From Elusimicrobiota bacterium (GTDB lineage Bacteria > Elusimicrobiota > Elusimicrobia > UBA1565 > UBA9628): a DNA stretch of 64,000 bases. Each line of letters begins with the position of its first letter. The stretch's first letter is position 1. The stretch spans positions 1 through 64,000 of the forward strand of contig JACQAZ010000012.1 in assembly GCA_016194705.1 (NCBI GenBank), given 5' to 3'. The notes under the pieces are model-generated. The model worked only from the letters and a program-made list of their open reading frames with translations, ran no database searches and was not told the origin of the DNA. Made by a program: the position numbers and the translations under genes. This document shows positions 43,390 through 52,462 of this stretch, one piece after another.

Positions 43390-45939
43390 CTATTTCTCGT
43401 CGGCCAGCTTGGCGGTGAAGGTGTTGACGTCGCCCTGGCGGCCGATGAGCAGCGAGAGCGTCTCGCCGGGCTTGTGCTGGGCGATGGCGCGGGCCAAGGC
43501 CTTGAGGCCGGCGGGGCCCTTGCCGAAGCGTCGCTGATCCACGCCGAGGATCAGGTCGCCGTCCTTGAGGCCGGCGAGCGCCGCGGGAGAGCCGGGGCGG
43601 ACCTTCTCGATGAGCACGCCCTGGTCGGGAGAGTCGGGGTTCGAGGTGTTCACGATGACGCCGAGCCACGCCGTATTGATGTTGCCGGCGGCCGCGTATT
43701 GAACCAGGGCCGCCTTGATGTCGTCGGCGACGATCGAGAAGCCGATGCCGATCGAGCCGCTCTCCGCGGTGGGCGCGGCAATCGCCGTGTTCATGCCGAT
43801 GACCTCGCCCTGCATGTTCAAGAGCGGCCCGCCGGAGTTGCCGTGGTTGATGGCGGCGTCGGTCTGCAGCTGCTGGACGTAGATGCTGCCGCGGCCTCCG
43901 CCGAGGCCCGAGACGATGCCGCGCGTGACGGTGAAGGGCAGGCCCAGCGGGTAGCCCATGGCCAGCACCTGCTGGCCCTCGACGAGCGCGTTGCTCTCGC
44001 CCAGAGGGATGAAGGGCCGGGGCATCCCGTCGGCTCTTTTCGGAAGCTGGAGTATGGCGATGTCCTTGTCGTGGTTGGCGGCCAGGACCTTGATCTCTCC
44101 GGTGCTGCCGTCGGAGAATTCGACTTTGAGCGTGTCGCCGGCCTTGGCCGCGCCCGTCACGTGCGCGTTCGAGATCACGATCCCGTCGGGCGAGACGACG
44201 TAGCCCGAGCCGAGGCCGTGACCGGAGAAGATCTTGACGACGGCGGGCTTGGATTTGGCCGTGATGGCGACCGTGAGGTCCACGGCTGCGGTCGAATCGG
44301 CTTTGGGGGCTAGCGCCGCCGCGGTCGTGTCGGGCGCTGCGGGCTTGACGGGAGTCGCATCTTGGGCGGGCCAGACTTGGGCCGCCCTGACGAAGGCCGC
44401 CTCGTTGAAGTTTCTGCTGAGATATCCGGGGCCCATGAGCGAGCCCGCCGTGACGGCGGCCAGCAGCAGCGGCAGGACGACCTTGCCGGAGCGCGCCATG
44501 AAATTGAGTTTGGACTGCGCCTTAGCCTGGGACCGGGCCTTCAGGTGCGAGCGGAAGTTGTAGAAGAGGTAGACGACGCCCGCGACTCCGAGCAGGCCCG
44601 TGTAGACCTGGGCCCCCATCGGCATCAGGAAGTGCGCGGCGAGAAGACCCGCGGTCAAAGTCAGCAGGTTGTAGGCGTAGTGGGCGACGAAGGGTACGAC
44701 GATGCTGCGCGTCTTGTAGGCGATGTACGCCAAAGAGAAGCCCATGACGAAGTGCACCGAGGCGAAATACGGGCTCACGCCCCAGGCCGCGAAGTGGCTC
44801 GCGGCGAAGCTGGCGGCGGAGAGAGTCGCGGCCAGCGGGAAGGCGAAGCGCGAGACCTTTCCGGCGATCGACAGGGCGGTCTGCGTGAGTCGCCGCAGGG
44901 TGAAAAGATCGGGCACGTTCTCGAGCCATTTGGAGACGGTGTTGGCCGCCGGCCTGACCGCGGCCAAGAGCGTCCAGAGCACGCCGAAGCCGAGCAGGCG
45001 GCTGCCGAACTCCTCCCAGGCCGTGGCCATGGGCAGCTGCACGAAGAGGAAATGGAACGGATCCGAGGTCAGGGCCGTGTTGATGGCCTTGGGGCCCAAG
45101 CGAGCCAGCAGCTCGACGCGGCCCGTGGCCTGGAGTATGCCGTCCGAGACGTGAAGCTGCCAAGAGAAGACCTTTTCGAAGGCCAGCGCCGCGTACTGCA
45201 GCAGAGCGCCCATGCCGATCATGTTGAAGGCCCATTTGGTCCCGTAAGCCAGCTTGCCTTTGAAATCGAGCTTGAGCTCCTTGGGGCCGCCGTAGTCGTC
45301 GGTCGTCGAGGCGTCTCGGGGAGCGGCGAAGCTCTCTACGAGCCGCTTGGGAAGCACGCGCTTGGCTCCGCGGCCCAGCGTCGAGCCCGCGGAGCTCAGC
45401 CAGCGGCCAAGCACGGTCTTCGGGGCGGCCGCGGGGCTTTCGACGTTCTTGTCGCCGTCGAAGACGACGCGTTGGCTCTCGCCGAGGGTCTCGTCGGCGG
45501 CGGTCTCTCCGCCAGGAGCGGCCTCTGGGGCGCCGGCGCTGCGGATCAGTTCGCCCTTGGCGCCGGGGAGCGCTTGCGCGCGCGGTTCCGTCAGTCCGGG
45601 CTCTTTGAGAGGGGCCTCGGCGGGTGAGTTGAGGGCGGCACGCAGGCCGGTCTCGGCAGAGATCGTCCGGATGAGGCCCGCCTCGCCCTGGCCGAGCAGT
45701 TCGGGGGTCAACAGAGAGCTCTCGCCGAGCGCTCCGTCGACGGTCTTGAGATCGGTCCTGACGGGCAGAGCGGGGAGCTGGTCCGCGCCGCTCTGGATCA
45801 CCCGTAGCGGCCGCGCCGTGGTTCCCATGCCCTTGGGGGCGGGGGTCAGGCCCGTGACGCGAATCTCCGCGTCGAGCGCACGCAGGGGTGCCGCGAACAG
45901 AACAGCGCAGGCCAAAGCGAGGAGCGTCTTGTTTGCCAT
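43390..45939 (-). CDS. CPBP intramembrane protease fused to HtrA/Deg serine protease with PDZ
   Basis: 849 residues from ATG 45939; ATG 45948 is an alternative. Signal peptide about 1-19 (LLALACAVLFAAPLRALDA), low-complexity linker to about 215, then a multi-pass CPBP (CAAX protease/Abi) domain with all three motifs: WEEFGSR (EExxxR, near 309), FAASH (FxxxH, near 378) and HYAYN (HxxxN, near 420). After another membrane segment (about 480-500) comes a trypsin-like HtrA domain with His in SNAHV (590), Asp in HDKDIAIL (624), Ser in GNSGGP (698), and one PDZ domain (about 765-840). Two different proteases in one exported chain is unusual. It could act in envelope quality control or regulated proteolysis. 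Confidence 0.92.
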   Translation of the reverse strand: MANKTLLALACAVLFAAPLRALDAEIRVTGLTPAPKGMGTTARPLRVIQSGADQLPALPVRTDLKTVDGALGESSLLTPELLGQGEAGLIRTISAETGLRAALNSPAEAPLKEPGLTEPRAQALPGAKGELIRSAGAPEAAPGGETAADETLGESQRVVFDGDKNVESPAAAPKTVLGRWLSSAGSTLGRGAKRVLPKRLVESFAAPRDASTTDDYGGPKELKLDFKGKLAYGTKWAFNMIGMGALLQYAALAFEKVFSWQLHVSDGILQATGRVELLARLGPKAINTALTSDPFHFLFVQLPMATAWEEFGSRLLGFGVLWTLLAAVRPAANTVSKWLENVPDLFTLRRLTQTALSIAGKVSRFAFPLAATLSAASFAASHFAAWGVSPYFASVHFVMGFSLAYIAYKTRSIVVPFVAHYAYNLLTLTAGLLAAHFLMPMGAQVYTGLLGVAGVVYLFYNFRSHLKARSQAKAQSKLNFMARSGKVVLPLLLAAVTAGSLMGPGYLSRNFNEAAFVRAAQVWPAQDATPVKPAAPDTTAAALAPKADSTAAVDLTVAITAKSKPAVVKIFSGHGLGSGYVVSPDGIVISNAHVTGAAKAGDTLKVEFSDGSTGEIKVLAANHDKDIAILQLPKRADGMPRPFIPLGESNALVEGQQVLAMGYPLGLPFTVTRGIVSGLGGGRGSIYVQQLQTDAAINHGNSGGPLLNMQGEVIGMNTAIAAPTAESGSIGIGFSIVADDIKAALVQYAAAGNINTAWLGVIVNTSNPDSPDQGVLIEKVRPGSPAALAGLKDGDLILGVDQRRFGKGPAGLKALARAIAQHKPGETLSLLIGRQGDVNTFTAKLADEK

Positions 45940-45946
45940 CACCCCC

Positions 45947-45952
45947 ATTGTA
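45947..45952 (-). promoter_or_regulatory. -10-like hexamer before the CPBP-HtrA gene
   Basis: TACAAT on the minus strand lies seven bases before ATG 45939, the same close spacing as at other operon heads here. No -35 is evident. Just upstream (45995-46012) GGGCCC arms around six bases form a small hairpin in the 94-base gap after dapA. Confidence 0.3.
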
Positions 45953-46033
45953 GGATGTCGGTGCTCTCGACGAGCGGGCCTTTGGTCCCAGCAAGGGCCC
46001 ATCTTTGGGCCCGTCGTAGAAGACCCCGTTGGC

Positions 46034-46915
46034 CTAGAGAAGCCCGAAGGCCTTGAGTTGGGCGCGCACGAGCGCGAGATTTTCGGGCGCGATGGGGGTC
46101 AGCGGCAGTCGGGGCTCGGGCCGGCAGAGCTTGAGGAGGCCCATGGCGGCTTTGACGGGGATTGGATTTGTCTCCACGAACAAGGCCTTGATCAAGGGAA
46201 ACATCTTGAGATGGAGTTTGGCGGCTTCCGCGGTCCTTCCCTTAAGATGGGCGCGGCACAGGGCGGCCGTCTGTTTGGGCGCGATGTTCGAGACCACAGA
46301 CACGACGCCGCGGGCGCCGGCCGCCATCATGGGCAAGGTCAGGCTGTCGTCTCCCGAGAGGACCGTAAACGACGGCGGCACGAGCGTCAATATCTCGCTG
46401 ACTTGGTCGAGCGAACCCGAGGCTTCCTTGACGGCGACGACGTTCCGACAGGCCCTGGCCATGCGCGCGAGCGTCTTGGGCAGGATGTTGACCGCCGTGC
46501 GCCCGGGAATGTTGTAGACGATGATCGGCAGGCGCGTGGACTTCGCCACCGCCGCGAAGTGCTCGAAAAGGCCCTGCTGCGTGGGCTTGTTGTAGTAGGG
46601 CGCCAGCACGAGCAGCGCGTCCGCCCCGAGCGACTCCGCCTCGCGGGCGAGCTCCAATGCCTTCCAGGTCGCGTTGGTCCCGACGCCCGCGATGACAGGC
46701 ACCTCGCCGCGGGATTCTTCGAGGACGATCTCGATGACCCGGCGGTGCTCTCCCGAGGTCAGGGTGGCCGACTCTCCGGTCGAGCCGCAGGGCACCAGGC
46801 CCGCCGTGCCGCCCTTGAGCTGCAGGTGCACGAGGCGCCGCAGCGCGTCCTCGTCGAGGCGCGAGGCCTTGTCGAAAGGCGTGACCAAGGCGGTGTAGGA
46901 GCCTTCGAATCTCAT
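46034..46915 (-). CDS. dapA: 4-hydroxy-tetrahydrodipicolinate synthase
   Basis: 293 residues. GSYTALVTPFDKASRLDEDAL begins the barrel; GSTGESATLTSGEH, the Tyr in VYNIPGRTAVN and the Schiff-base Lys in NVVAVKEASGS are the key catalytic segments. It condenses pyruvate with aspartate semialdehyde in lysine/diaminopimelate synthesis. The ATG abuts the dapF stop directly, so the two are coupled. Confidence 0.96.
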   Translation of the reverse strand: MRFEGSYTALVTPFDKASRLDEDALRRLVHLQLKGGTAGLVPCGSTGESATLTSGEHRRVIEIVLEESRGEVPVIAGVGTNATWKALELAREAESLGADALLVLAPYYNKPTQQGLFEHFAAVAKSTRLPIIVYNIPGRTAVNILPKTLARMARACRNVVAVKEASGSLDQVSEILTLVPPSFTVLSGDDSLTLPMMAAGARGVVSVVSNIAPKQTAALCRAHLKGRTAEAAKLHLKMFPLIKALFVETNPIPVKAAMGLLKLCRPEPRLPLTPIAPENLALVRAQLKAFGLL

Positions 46916-47704
46916 TTAAATTTCTCCAGAGAAGACGAGTTGGGCGGGGCCCTCGAGCCAGAGGTCCTCGAAGCGCCGGCCCTCGCGGCGGAACTGGACG
47001 CGCAAAGTCTGCCCCGAGCGGACCTTGACGCGCACCGGGGACCGCGCCTTGCCGAGCAAGGACGCGGTCAGTGCGCTGGCAACGACCCCGGTCCCGCACG
47101 CCAGCGTCTCGTCCTCGACGCCGCGCTCATAGGTGCGCACCGAGAGGCCGCGCGACCCGAAGGCGACGAAGTCCACGTTGGCGCCGGTGCGTCCGAAGGC
47201 CTTGTGAAAACGCAGCGCTCGGCCGACCTCGACGACGGGAAAGAAATCCAAGCGCTTGACGACGACGACGGCGTGCGGCACGCCTGTGTCGAGCCAGTGC
47301 GCGACATGGGAGCGTCCCCCGATCTTGATCTTGATTCCCAGACGAAGCACCCGGGGGCGCGGCATGCGGATGGCCGCGGTGCGGGCGCCCAAGACCTTGG
47401 AGCGCAGGACTCCCTCGCTGGTCGCAAATTCGAACTCGCGCCGGCCGTCCGTCCAGCCGCGGCGGAACATCCACCAGGCCGCGCAGCGCGAGCCGTTGCC
47501 GCAGAAAGCCTCGGAGCCGTCGGCGTTGAAGTAGGCCAGACGCAAAGAGGGACGGCGCGAGACGACGAGCAAGCCGTCGGCTCCCACGCCTGAGCGGCGG
47601 TCGCAAAGTCGGCGCGCCAGGGCGGAGTGCTTGGCGGAGGCATGGGCCTCGATCATGACGAAGTCGTTGCCCGCGCCCGAGAGCTTGTCGAAGGACAGCC
47701 TCAC
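46916..47704 (-). CDS. dapF: Diaminopimelate epimerase
   Basis: 262 residues from a GTG at 47704. KLSGAGNDFVMIEA at the start; the two catalytic Cys are in FCGNGSRCAAW (about 73) and LACGTGVVAS (about 217). It converts LL- to meso-diaminopimelate for peptidoglycan. The GTG overlaps the stop of the upstream TPR gene by four bases. The order dapF-dapA is compact and lacks dapB or lysA here. Confidence 0.95.
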   Translation of the reverse strand: MRLSFDKLSGAGNDFVMIEAHASAKHSALARRLCDRRSGVGADGLLVVSRRPSLRLAYFNADGSEAFCGNGSRCAAWWMFRRGWTDGRREFEFATSEGVLRSKVLGARTAAIRMPRPRVLRLGIKIKIGGRSHVAHWLDTGVPHAVVVVKRLDFFPVVEVGRALRFHKAFGRTGANVDFVAFGSRGLSVRTYERGVEDETLACGTGVVASALTASLLGKARSPVRVKVRSGQTLRVQFRREGRRFEDLWLEGPAQLVFSGEI

Positions 47705-48645
47705 TTGCGCGCCTCGAGCTTGGAGAGCAGGTCCTTGGCCGCCTCGGCTACGAAGCGCGCGCGGCGGCCCCCTTCGGCCGCGACGCGCAGGTCTTTGAGG
47801 GCCTCGTTGGTGCGGCCCTCGCGCAGCTCGACGCGGGCCGCGATCCAGCGCGCCAGGGGGTCCTCTGGATCGATCTTGAACCTGGCGGAAGCCGCCAGTT
47901 TGGCATCATGGAAGCGCTCCGCTTCGAGGCACCAGAGCCCTTTGGCCAGCGCCGCATCATTGCGGGAGGGGTCCTCGCGCAAGGCCTCGTCGAGGGAGGC
48001 CAGGGCCTCGTCGAGCCTGCCCGCCACGCGCTGGATGAAGGCCAGGTCGATGCGCGAGTCGGCGTCCGGCGAGAGCTGCAGGGCGCGACTGATCGCCAGT
48101 TCGGCGGTCTTGAGGTCGCGGCTGGCGAGCAGGACCTCGGCGTAGTCGCGCCAAATCGGCGCCTGGTCGGTCATGATCTCGAGCGCGGTCTCGTAGTGCT
48201 CGGCGCTCGATTCCAAGAGCCCCAGCCGCCGGTCGATCTCGGCCAGCCCCAGATGCGCGCGCGCGTTGTTGGGGTGGATGGAGAGCACCCTCTGGAACAG
48301 GGGCTGCGCCTGCTCGTCGAGCCCCGACTGGTGCAGCAAGGTCGCCAGCTCGCTGAGCAGATTGAGGTCCTTCGGGAAGAGCTTCACGGCGACCTGATAC
48401 GTCGAGAGCGCCGAACCGAGGCTCCCGGTCCATTGGTAGCTCAGGCCCAGATACAAGTAGGCCTGGGCCAGACGGTCGCGCTTGAGCTTCTGGAGAAAGT
48501 CCGGGGTGAGCGCGGCGATGACCTCGGCATACTTGCGCGACTCGAAGAGGCTCTTAGGTCCGGCCAAGGGATCGCCCATGGGTCCCCAGAGGCCGGCCCT
48601 CGCAGGGGTCGCCAGCGCCAGCGCCAGCAGCAGGGATCTCGTCAC
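47701..48645 (-). CDS. Secreted TPR-repeat protein
   Basis: 314 residues from GTG 48645, which overlaps the upstream patatin stop by four bases. A signal peptide covers about 1-17 (LLLALALATPARA). Roughly seven TPR-like helix pairs follow, for example AYLYLGLSYQWTGSLGSALS, NARAHLGLAEIDRRLGLLES and ARWIAARVELREGRTNEALK. TPRs mediate protein contacts; the likely place is the periplasm. Coupling to the patatin and dapF genes is clear, but the partner is unknown. Confidence 0.85.
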   Translation of the reverse strand: MTRSLLLALALATPARAGLWGPMGDPLAGPKSLFESRKYAEVIAALTPDFLQKLKRDRLAQAYLYLGLSYQWTGSLGSALSTYQVAVKLFPKDLNLLSELATLLHQSGLDEQAQPLFQRVLSIHPNNARAHLGLAEIDRRLGLLESSAEHYETALEIMTDQAPIWRDYAEVLLASRDLKTAELAISRALQLSPDADSRIDLAFIQRVAGRLDEALASLDEALREDPSRNDAALAKGLWCLEAERFHDAKLAASARFKIDPEDPLARWIAARVELREGRTNEALKDLRVAAEGGRRARFVAEAAKDLLSKLEARK

Positions 48646-49616
48646 GGTCTCTTGACCGCCGGCCTGGGAAAGTAGTCCTTGAGCAGGCTGTCCATCGAGA
48701 ACAGGATCAGCTTTTCCATCGCACTGGGCAGGAGCTTGTTGGCGGCCAGCACGCCCTTGTCGATGGCCTCCTTCGACCGCGCGGTCTCGTACATCCCGAT
48801 GTCTCCCACGGGCGGCTCGATCAGGAAATCGGCCTGGCGCCTTTGCTCCCGGGACAAGAGCGAGCCGCGGATGTCTACGACCTGTTCGAGGCTCTGGAAC
48901 ACGTTGCTGGGCTTGCTGTGCGTATAGTCGGCCTCGGTCACGCTGGCCAGCACCCACTGGGCGCCGAGCAGGCGCGCCGCGTCGATGGGGATGTAGTCGA
49001 CCACGCCGCCATCGACAAGATAGCGGTGGCGGTATTCGACCGGCGCGAAGATGCCCGGCAGGTTCATGCTCGCCCGCACGGCCAGGGCCAGATCCCCTTC
49101 GCGGAAGATGATCGCCTCGCCGGAGTAGAGATCGGCCGCCACGCAGGCGAAGGGTTTCTTGAGGTCCTCGAATCGCATGCCGCCCAGCTGCTGGTGGATG
49201 AAGGCCTCGGTCGCCGCCGAAGAGAGCAGCTTGTCGGCCAGGACGTAGCGGATCAAGGTGAAGGCGTTGAGATTGGTGCCGGAACTGAGCTTGATGCCCT
49301 TGGCGATCTCGCGCAGTTTCTTGATGGGTGTGCCGCCGGCGTAAAGGGCGCCCATGATGGCCCCCATCGAGGTCCCGGCCACCACGTCGACCGGAAAGCC
49401 CGCGTTCTCCAGCACCGAGGCCACGCCGACGTGCGCGGTTGCGCGCAGCGAACCAGCGGAGAACACCAGGCCGACCTTGGGCCTCTGGCCGGGAGACATG
49501 GCTACGAGCTGCCGGAAGAGATGATCGCGCAGCAAGGCGTCTTCGGAGAGGTCCGGGGCGGCGGCCGCGGGGGAGCAGAGCAGGGCCGCGCACAGCGCCG
49601 CCTTCAGGAGGGTCAT
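48642..49616 (-). CDS. Secreted patatin-like phospholipase
   Basis: 324 residues with a signal peptide (about 1-20, LLKAALCAALLCSPAAAA). The nucleophile Ser is in VAGTSMGAIMG and the dyad Asp in RYLVDGGVVDYIPID. The usual Gly-rich oxyanion motif (GGGxRG) is altered to FSAGSLRATAHVG, which may affect activity. Patatins hydrolyse phospholipids. The 50-bp dispersed repeat forms its whole upstream gap and supplies its ribosome-binding site. Confidence 0.9.
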   Translation of the reverse strand: MTLLKAALCAALLCSPAAAAPDLSEDALLRDHLFRQLVAMSPGQRPKVGLVFSAGSLRATAHVGVASVLENAGFPVDVVAGTSMGAIMGALYAGGTPIKKLREIAKGIKLSSGTNLNAFTLIRYVLADKLLSSAATEAFIHQQLGGMRFEDLKKPFACVAADLYSGEAIIFREGDLALAVRASMNLPGIFAPVEYRHRYLVDGGVVDYIPIDAARLLGAQWVLASVTEADYTHSKPSNVFQSLEQVVDIRGSLLSREQRRQADFLIEPPVGDIGMYETARSKEAIDKGVLAANKLLPSAMEKLILFSMDSLLKDYFPRPAVKRP

Positions 49617-49662
49617 GGTTTTCCTCCCATATCCTGAGGAGTCAAACCATTCCCTTCGGTCA
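49613..49662 (-). repeat. 50-bp dispersed intergenic repeat, copy B (tolC-like to patatin junction)
   Basis: Reading on the minus strand, this runs from the TGA that ends the broken TolC frame to the patatin ATG. It is identical to copy A (27494-27543) at 45 of 50 positions; the differences are at positions 19, 26, 27, 39 and 42. Two of the five changes fall in the loop of the TCC/GGA mini-hairpin, leaving the stem intact. Confidence 0.8.
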
Positions 49663-50828
49663 CGGCGAAATCTCGCGGCCGACCGCGCGCTCGAGACGGG
49701 CCCTTGCGATGATGTGCTCGGTCATCGCGCCGAGATACGAGAGCTTGAGGTCCAAGAGCCCGACCCTGGCGCGCATTCGCGCCAGCATGCCGGGGCCCTC
49801 GCGCGAGGCGGCGGCGAAGAGCTCGGAGACGCGGCGGTACCGCGCAGCTGGCTCCAGAAGTCGTAGGAAAACGGAAGTTTCACCCCGATCGAGGCGTCCC
49901 AGTTGTTCTGCCGCAGGGGAAACCGCAGCGCCGTCAGTTCGTAGTCGCTGGCGAGAAACACGGTCGGCTTGGGCCGGCCCGCGGCGATGTTCACCGTGAT
50001 GGCGTCCATCTCGGCTTTGTAGGTCTCGCTCTGCAGTTCGGGGCGCAGCTCCACGGCCCAGAGCACGGCCTTTTCGATGTCGATGTCGACCGGCTTGGTC
50101 TCGAGTTCGCCGACGACTTTGAACGGGGTGTCGAGCTCGAGGTTGACGTTCTTGAGGAAGTTGAGCCGGGCCAGATCGAGATTGTGGCTCGCTTCCGAGT
50201 CGCGCGCGCGCGCGGAGCCGACCAGGGACTCGCCCTCCACGCGATCCCAAGCGCCCAACCCCCCTTTGGCCAGGGCCTCTTCGACCGACTTGAGGAAATC
50301 CGAGGTCGCGGCGGCCTTTTCCTGGGCGAGGATCAGCCGGAAAAACACCTCCTTGACCGAGAGCTGCAGGTCCATGTGCACGGATTCGTGGTTGCTCAAA
50401 GCCTGCTTCTGGGCGGCCTGGGCCAGGCGCAGCGTGTTCAGCGTCCGACCGCCCTCGTAGAGAGCCATGTTCATGTAGCCGCGCCCCGAGTAGATCGCCC
50501 CGTTCTTGGCCGAGTCGCCGGCCGTGAAGGGGCCGTTGTCGGGGAAGAGCAGGATGTTGCGAAAATCACCGGACAGCGAGAAGGGATAGCGCGCCTCGTA
50601 CTTGGTTGCGCTGGCCTGGAGCCCGACTTCGGGCAGGAACAGGAACTTCGCCTGGTTGACGCGCTCCTGAGCGATGATCACGTCCTGCTCGGCGGAGAGC
50701 AGGCGCGCGTCGTTCTGCAGGGCGATGCGCTGGGCCTCATCGAGCGAGAAGACCTTCTCGAACGAGGCGCAGGAGCCGGGGACGGAGGGGGTTCCCAGAG
50801 CGAAGAGCAGGGCGAGCGTTGAAATCAC
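49660..50828 (-). pseudogene. TolC-family outer-membrane efflux protein, frameshifted and shortened
   Basis: The first frame (50828 to about 49840) gives a signal peptide, FSLDEAQRIALQNDARLLSA, a coiled-coil with LQLSVKEVFFRLILAQEKAA, and the second repeat up to GVKLPFSYDFWSQLR. There the frame turns into an atypical Ser/Pro/Arg stretch that runs on to a stop at 49722. A different frame continues the family-like pattern, YRRVSELFAAASREGPG then MRARVGLLDLKLSYLGAMTE and ARARLERAVGREIS, to 49660. Joined, it is about 390 residues, short of the usual 430-480, so some 50-60 residues of the second coiled-coil also seem lost. No partner pump is nearby. Either a real deletion with frameshift or an assembly fault. 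Confidence 0.7.
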
Positions 50829-50832
50829 GGCC

Positions 50833-51393
50833 TTACACCTTGAAGGACTGGGTCAGGTGCTCGAGCTCGATCTTGAGCGAAAGAAGCTCCTCGAGCAGAG
50901 CCGTGGAACCCTCGGGGGTCTTCTTGATCGCCTCCGAAAGCCTGTCGGCCAGATGCGCCGCCAGGTTGCGGTCTTTCTGGACCATGCCCTGGAGGCTGGC
51001 CACCATTCCGTTGAACTCCTCCTGAAGCTCGAGCAGCTCGTCGCCCGTGCGCAGCGAGACGCGATGGGTGAGGTCCCCCGACGATACGATCTGGGCGGAT
51101 TTCTCGAACCGGTAGATGGGGCCGGCGAAGCGGTGCGAGACATAGAGAGAGATCATGAGCATGAGGCCCAGATAGAGCACAAGCTTGACCATGATGATCC
51201 AGTTGAACTGGCTGACCGCCGGCGTCATCGAGGGGTTCTCGGTCAGCACCATGCGCGCCATCGTGTAATAGATGTCGCCGCCGACGATCAGGGAGGCCAG
51301 AAGGACGCTCACGAAGACCATGCCGATGTACTTGAGCTGAAGCGCCCGCTTGATCAGCACGGTCCGGCGCTGGAACTTCGCGGTGTCGGCCAT
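50833..51393 (-). CDS. Membrane HAMP-domain protein without output domain
   Basis: 186 residues. Two membrane segments (about 22-42 and 68-88) flank a short periplasmic loop, followed by a HAMP domain (RFAGPIYRFEKSAQIVSSGD, LRTGDELLELQEEFNGM) and a helical coiled-coil tail. No kinase, cyclase or methyl-accepting domain follows, so it may signal through a partner. It lies four bases before the TolC-like gene and seven after pfk. Confidence 0.85.
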   Translation of the reverse strand: MADTAKFQRRTVLIKRALQLKYIGMVFVSVLLASLIVGGDIYYTMARMVLTENPSMTPAVSQFNWIIMVKLVLYLGLMLMISLYVSHRFAGPIYRFEKSAQIVSSGDLTHRVSLRTGDELLELQEEFNGMVASLQGMVQKDRNLAAHLADRLSEAIKKTPEGSTALLEELLSLKIELEHLTQSFKV

Positions 51394-51399
51394 GATCCT

Positions 51400-52458
51400 T
51401 TAGACTTTCGCCGTCGCCCTCGCTTTGGATTTGGTCGAGGTCAAGGTGTCGGCCAGCGCGAGCCAGTCCTTGGTCACGGTCTTGAGCTTGGCCGTGGCCT
51501 CCTCGAGGCTGACGCCGAGCACGGCGTCGCCGCGCAGGGCGACCATCTGCCCGAACTTGGCCCCATCGACGAGCTCGGCGGCCTTCACGCCGACGCGCGT
51601 GCCCAGAATTCGGTCGAACAAGGTCGGCGGGCCTCCGCGCTGCATGTGGCCGATCACCGAGGCCCGGGTCTCGGTGCCGGTCTGCTTCTCGATCAGCTCT
51701 TGGAGCTTCTCGGCCACGCCGCGCTTCTTCAGGATCATGTGGCCGAACTCGTCGAGCTCCTCCTTGCCGGAATCTCCCAGGTCGATGGCCTCCGAGGCGA
51801 CGACGAGCGCGACCTTCTTGCGCGCGTGGGCGGCCTTGAGCTTCTCGGTCATGTCCTTGACGTCGACCGGCCTTTCCGGTAGGCAGATGTAGTCGGCCCC
51901 GGCCGCGATGCCGGTGAACAGCGAGACCCAGCCTGCGTGGCGCCCCATGACCTCGAGCACCATGATGCGGCGGTGGCTGCGGCCGGTGTCGATAAGCCTG
52001 TGCGCGGCTTCGACGGCCAAGGTCACCGAGGTGTCGAAGCCGAAGGTGTAGTCGGTGGCCGAGAGGTCGTTATCCATCGTCTTCGGAACGCCGACGACGG
52101 GAACCTTGTGCTCCTTGTAAAGCTTCGCGGCCACCCCGAGGGTGTCCTCGCCGCCCATCGCGATCAAGGCGTCGAGCTTGAGCTTCTTGAAGGTCTCAAG
52201 CGTCTTCGGGACGCCGCCCTCTTTCTTGTAGGGGTTGGTGCGCGAGGTGCCGAGCATCGTGCCCCCCAAGCCGACGATCTCCTCGACCATCGCGCGCGTC
52301 AGGGGCTCGGCCGCGCCGTTGATCATGCCCTTCCAGCCTTCCTGTATGCCGAGACACTCGTAGCCCAGTTCATGGGCCTTGATGACAGCACCCCGGATGG
52401 CGGGATTGAGGCCCGGGCAGTCGCCGCCGCCCGTCAGGATCCCGATGCGCTTGGCCAT
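51400..52458 (-). CDS. pfkA: 6-phosphofructokinase, probably pyrophosphate-dependent
   Basis: 352 residues. GGGDCPGLNPAIRGAV at the start and MGRHAGWVSLFTGIA, GGPPTLFDRILGTRVG further on are PFK family A. Two donor-specificity positions point to PPi rather than ATP: the phosphate loop reads GGEDT (Asp in place of the ATP-type Gly, near 101), and PKTMDND (Lys in place of Gly, near 125). The enzyme would phosphorylate fructose 6-phosphate reversibly. The adjacent aldolase supports a glycolytic unit. Confidence 0.9.
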   Translation of the reverse strand: MAKRIGILTGGGDCPGLNPAIRGAVIKAHELGYECLGIQEGWKGMINGAAEPLTRAMVEEIVGLGGTMLGTSRTNPYKKEGGVPKTLETFKKLKLDALIAMGGEDTLGVAAKLYKEHKVPVVGVPKTMDNDLSATDYTFGFDTSVTLAVEAAHRLIDTGRSHRRIMVLEVMGRHAGWVSLFTGIAAGADYICLPERPVDVKDMTEKLKAAHARKKVALVVASEAIDLGDSGKEELDEFGHMILKKRGVAEKLQELIEKQTGTETRASVIGHMQRGGPPTLFDRILGTRVGVKAAELVDGAKFGQMVALRGDAVLGVSLEEATAKLKTVTKDWLALADTLTSTKSKARATAKV

Positions 52459-52462
52459 GGTT

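Noticed and set aside
42960..43418. Possible small genes on + opposite atoE and the glycosyltransferase-like gene
   Set aside because: Low-complexity Arg/Gln/Glu-rich translations typical of shadow frames, with no ribosome-binding sites.
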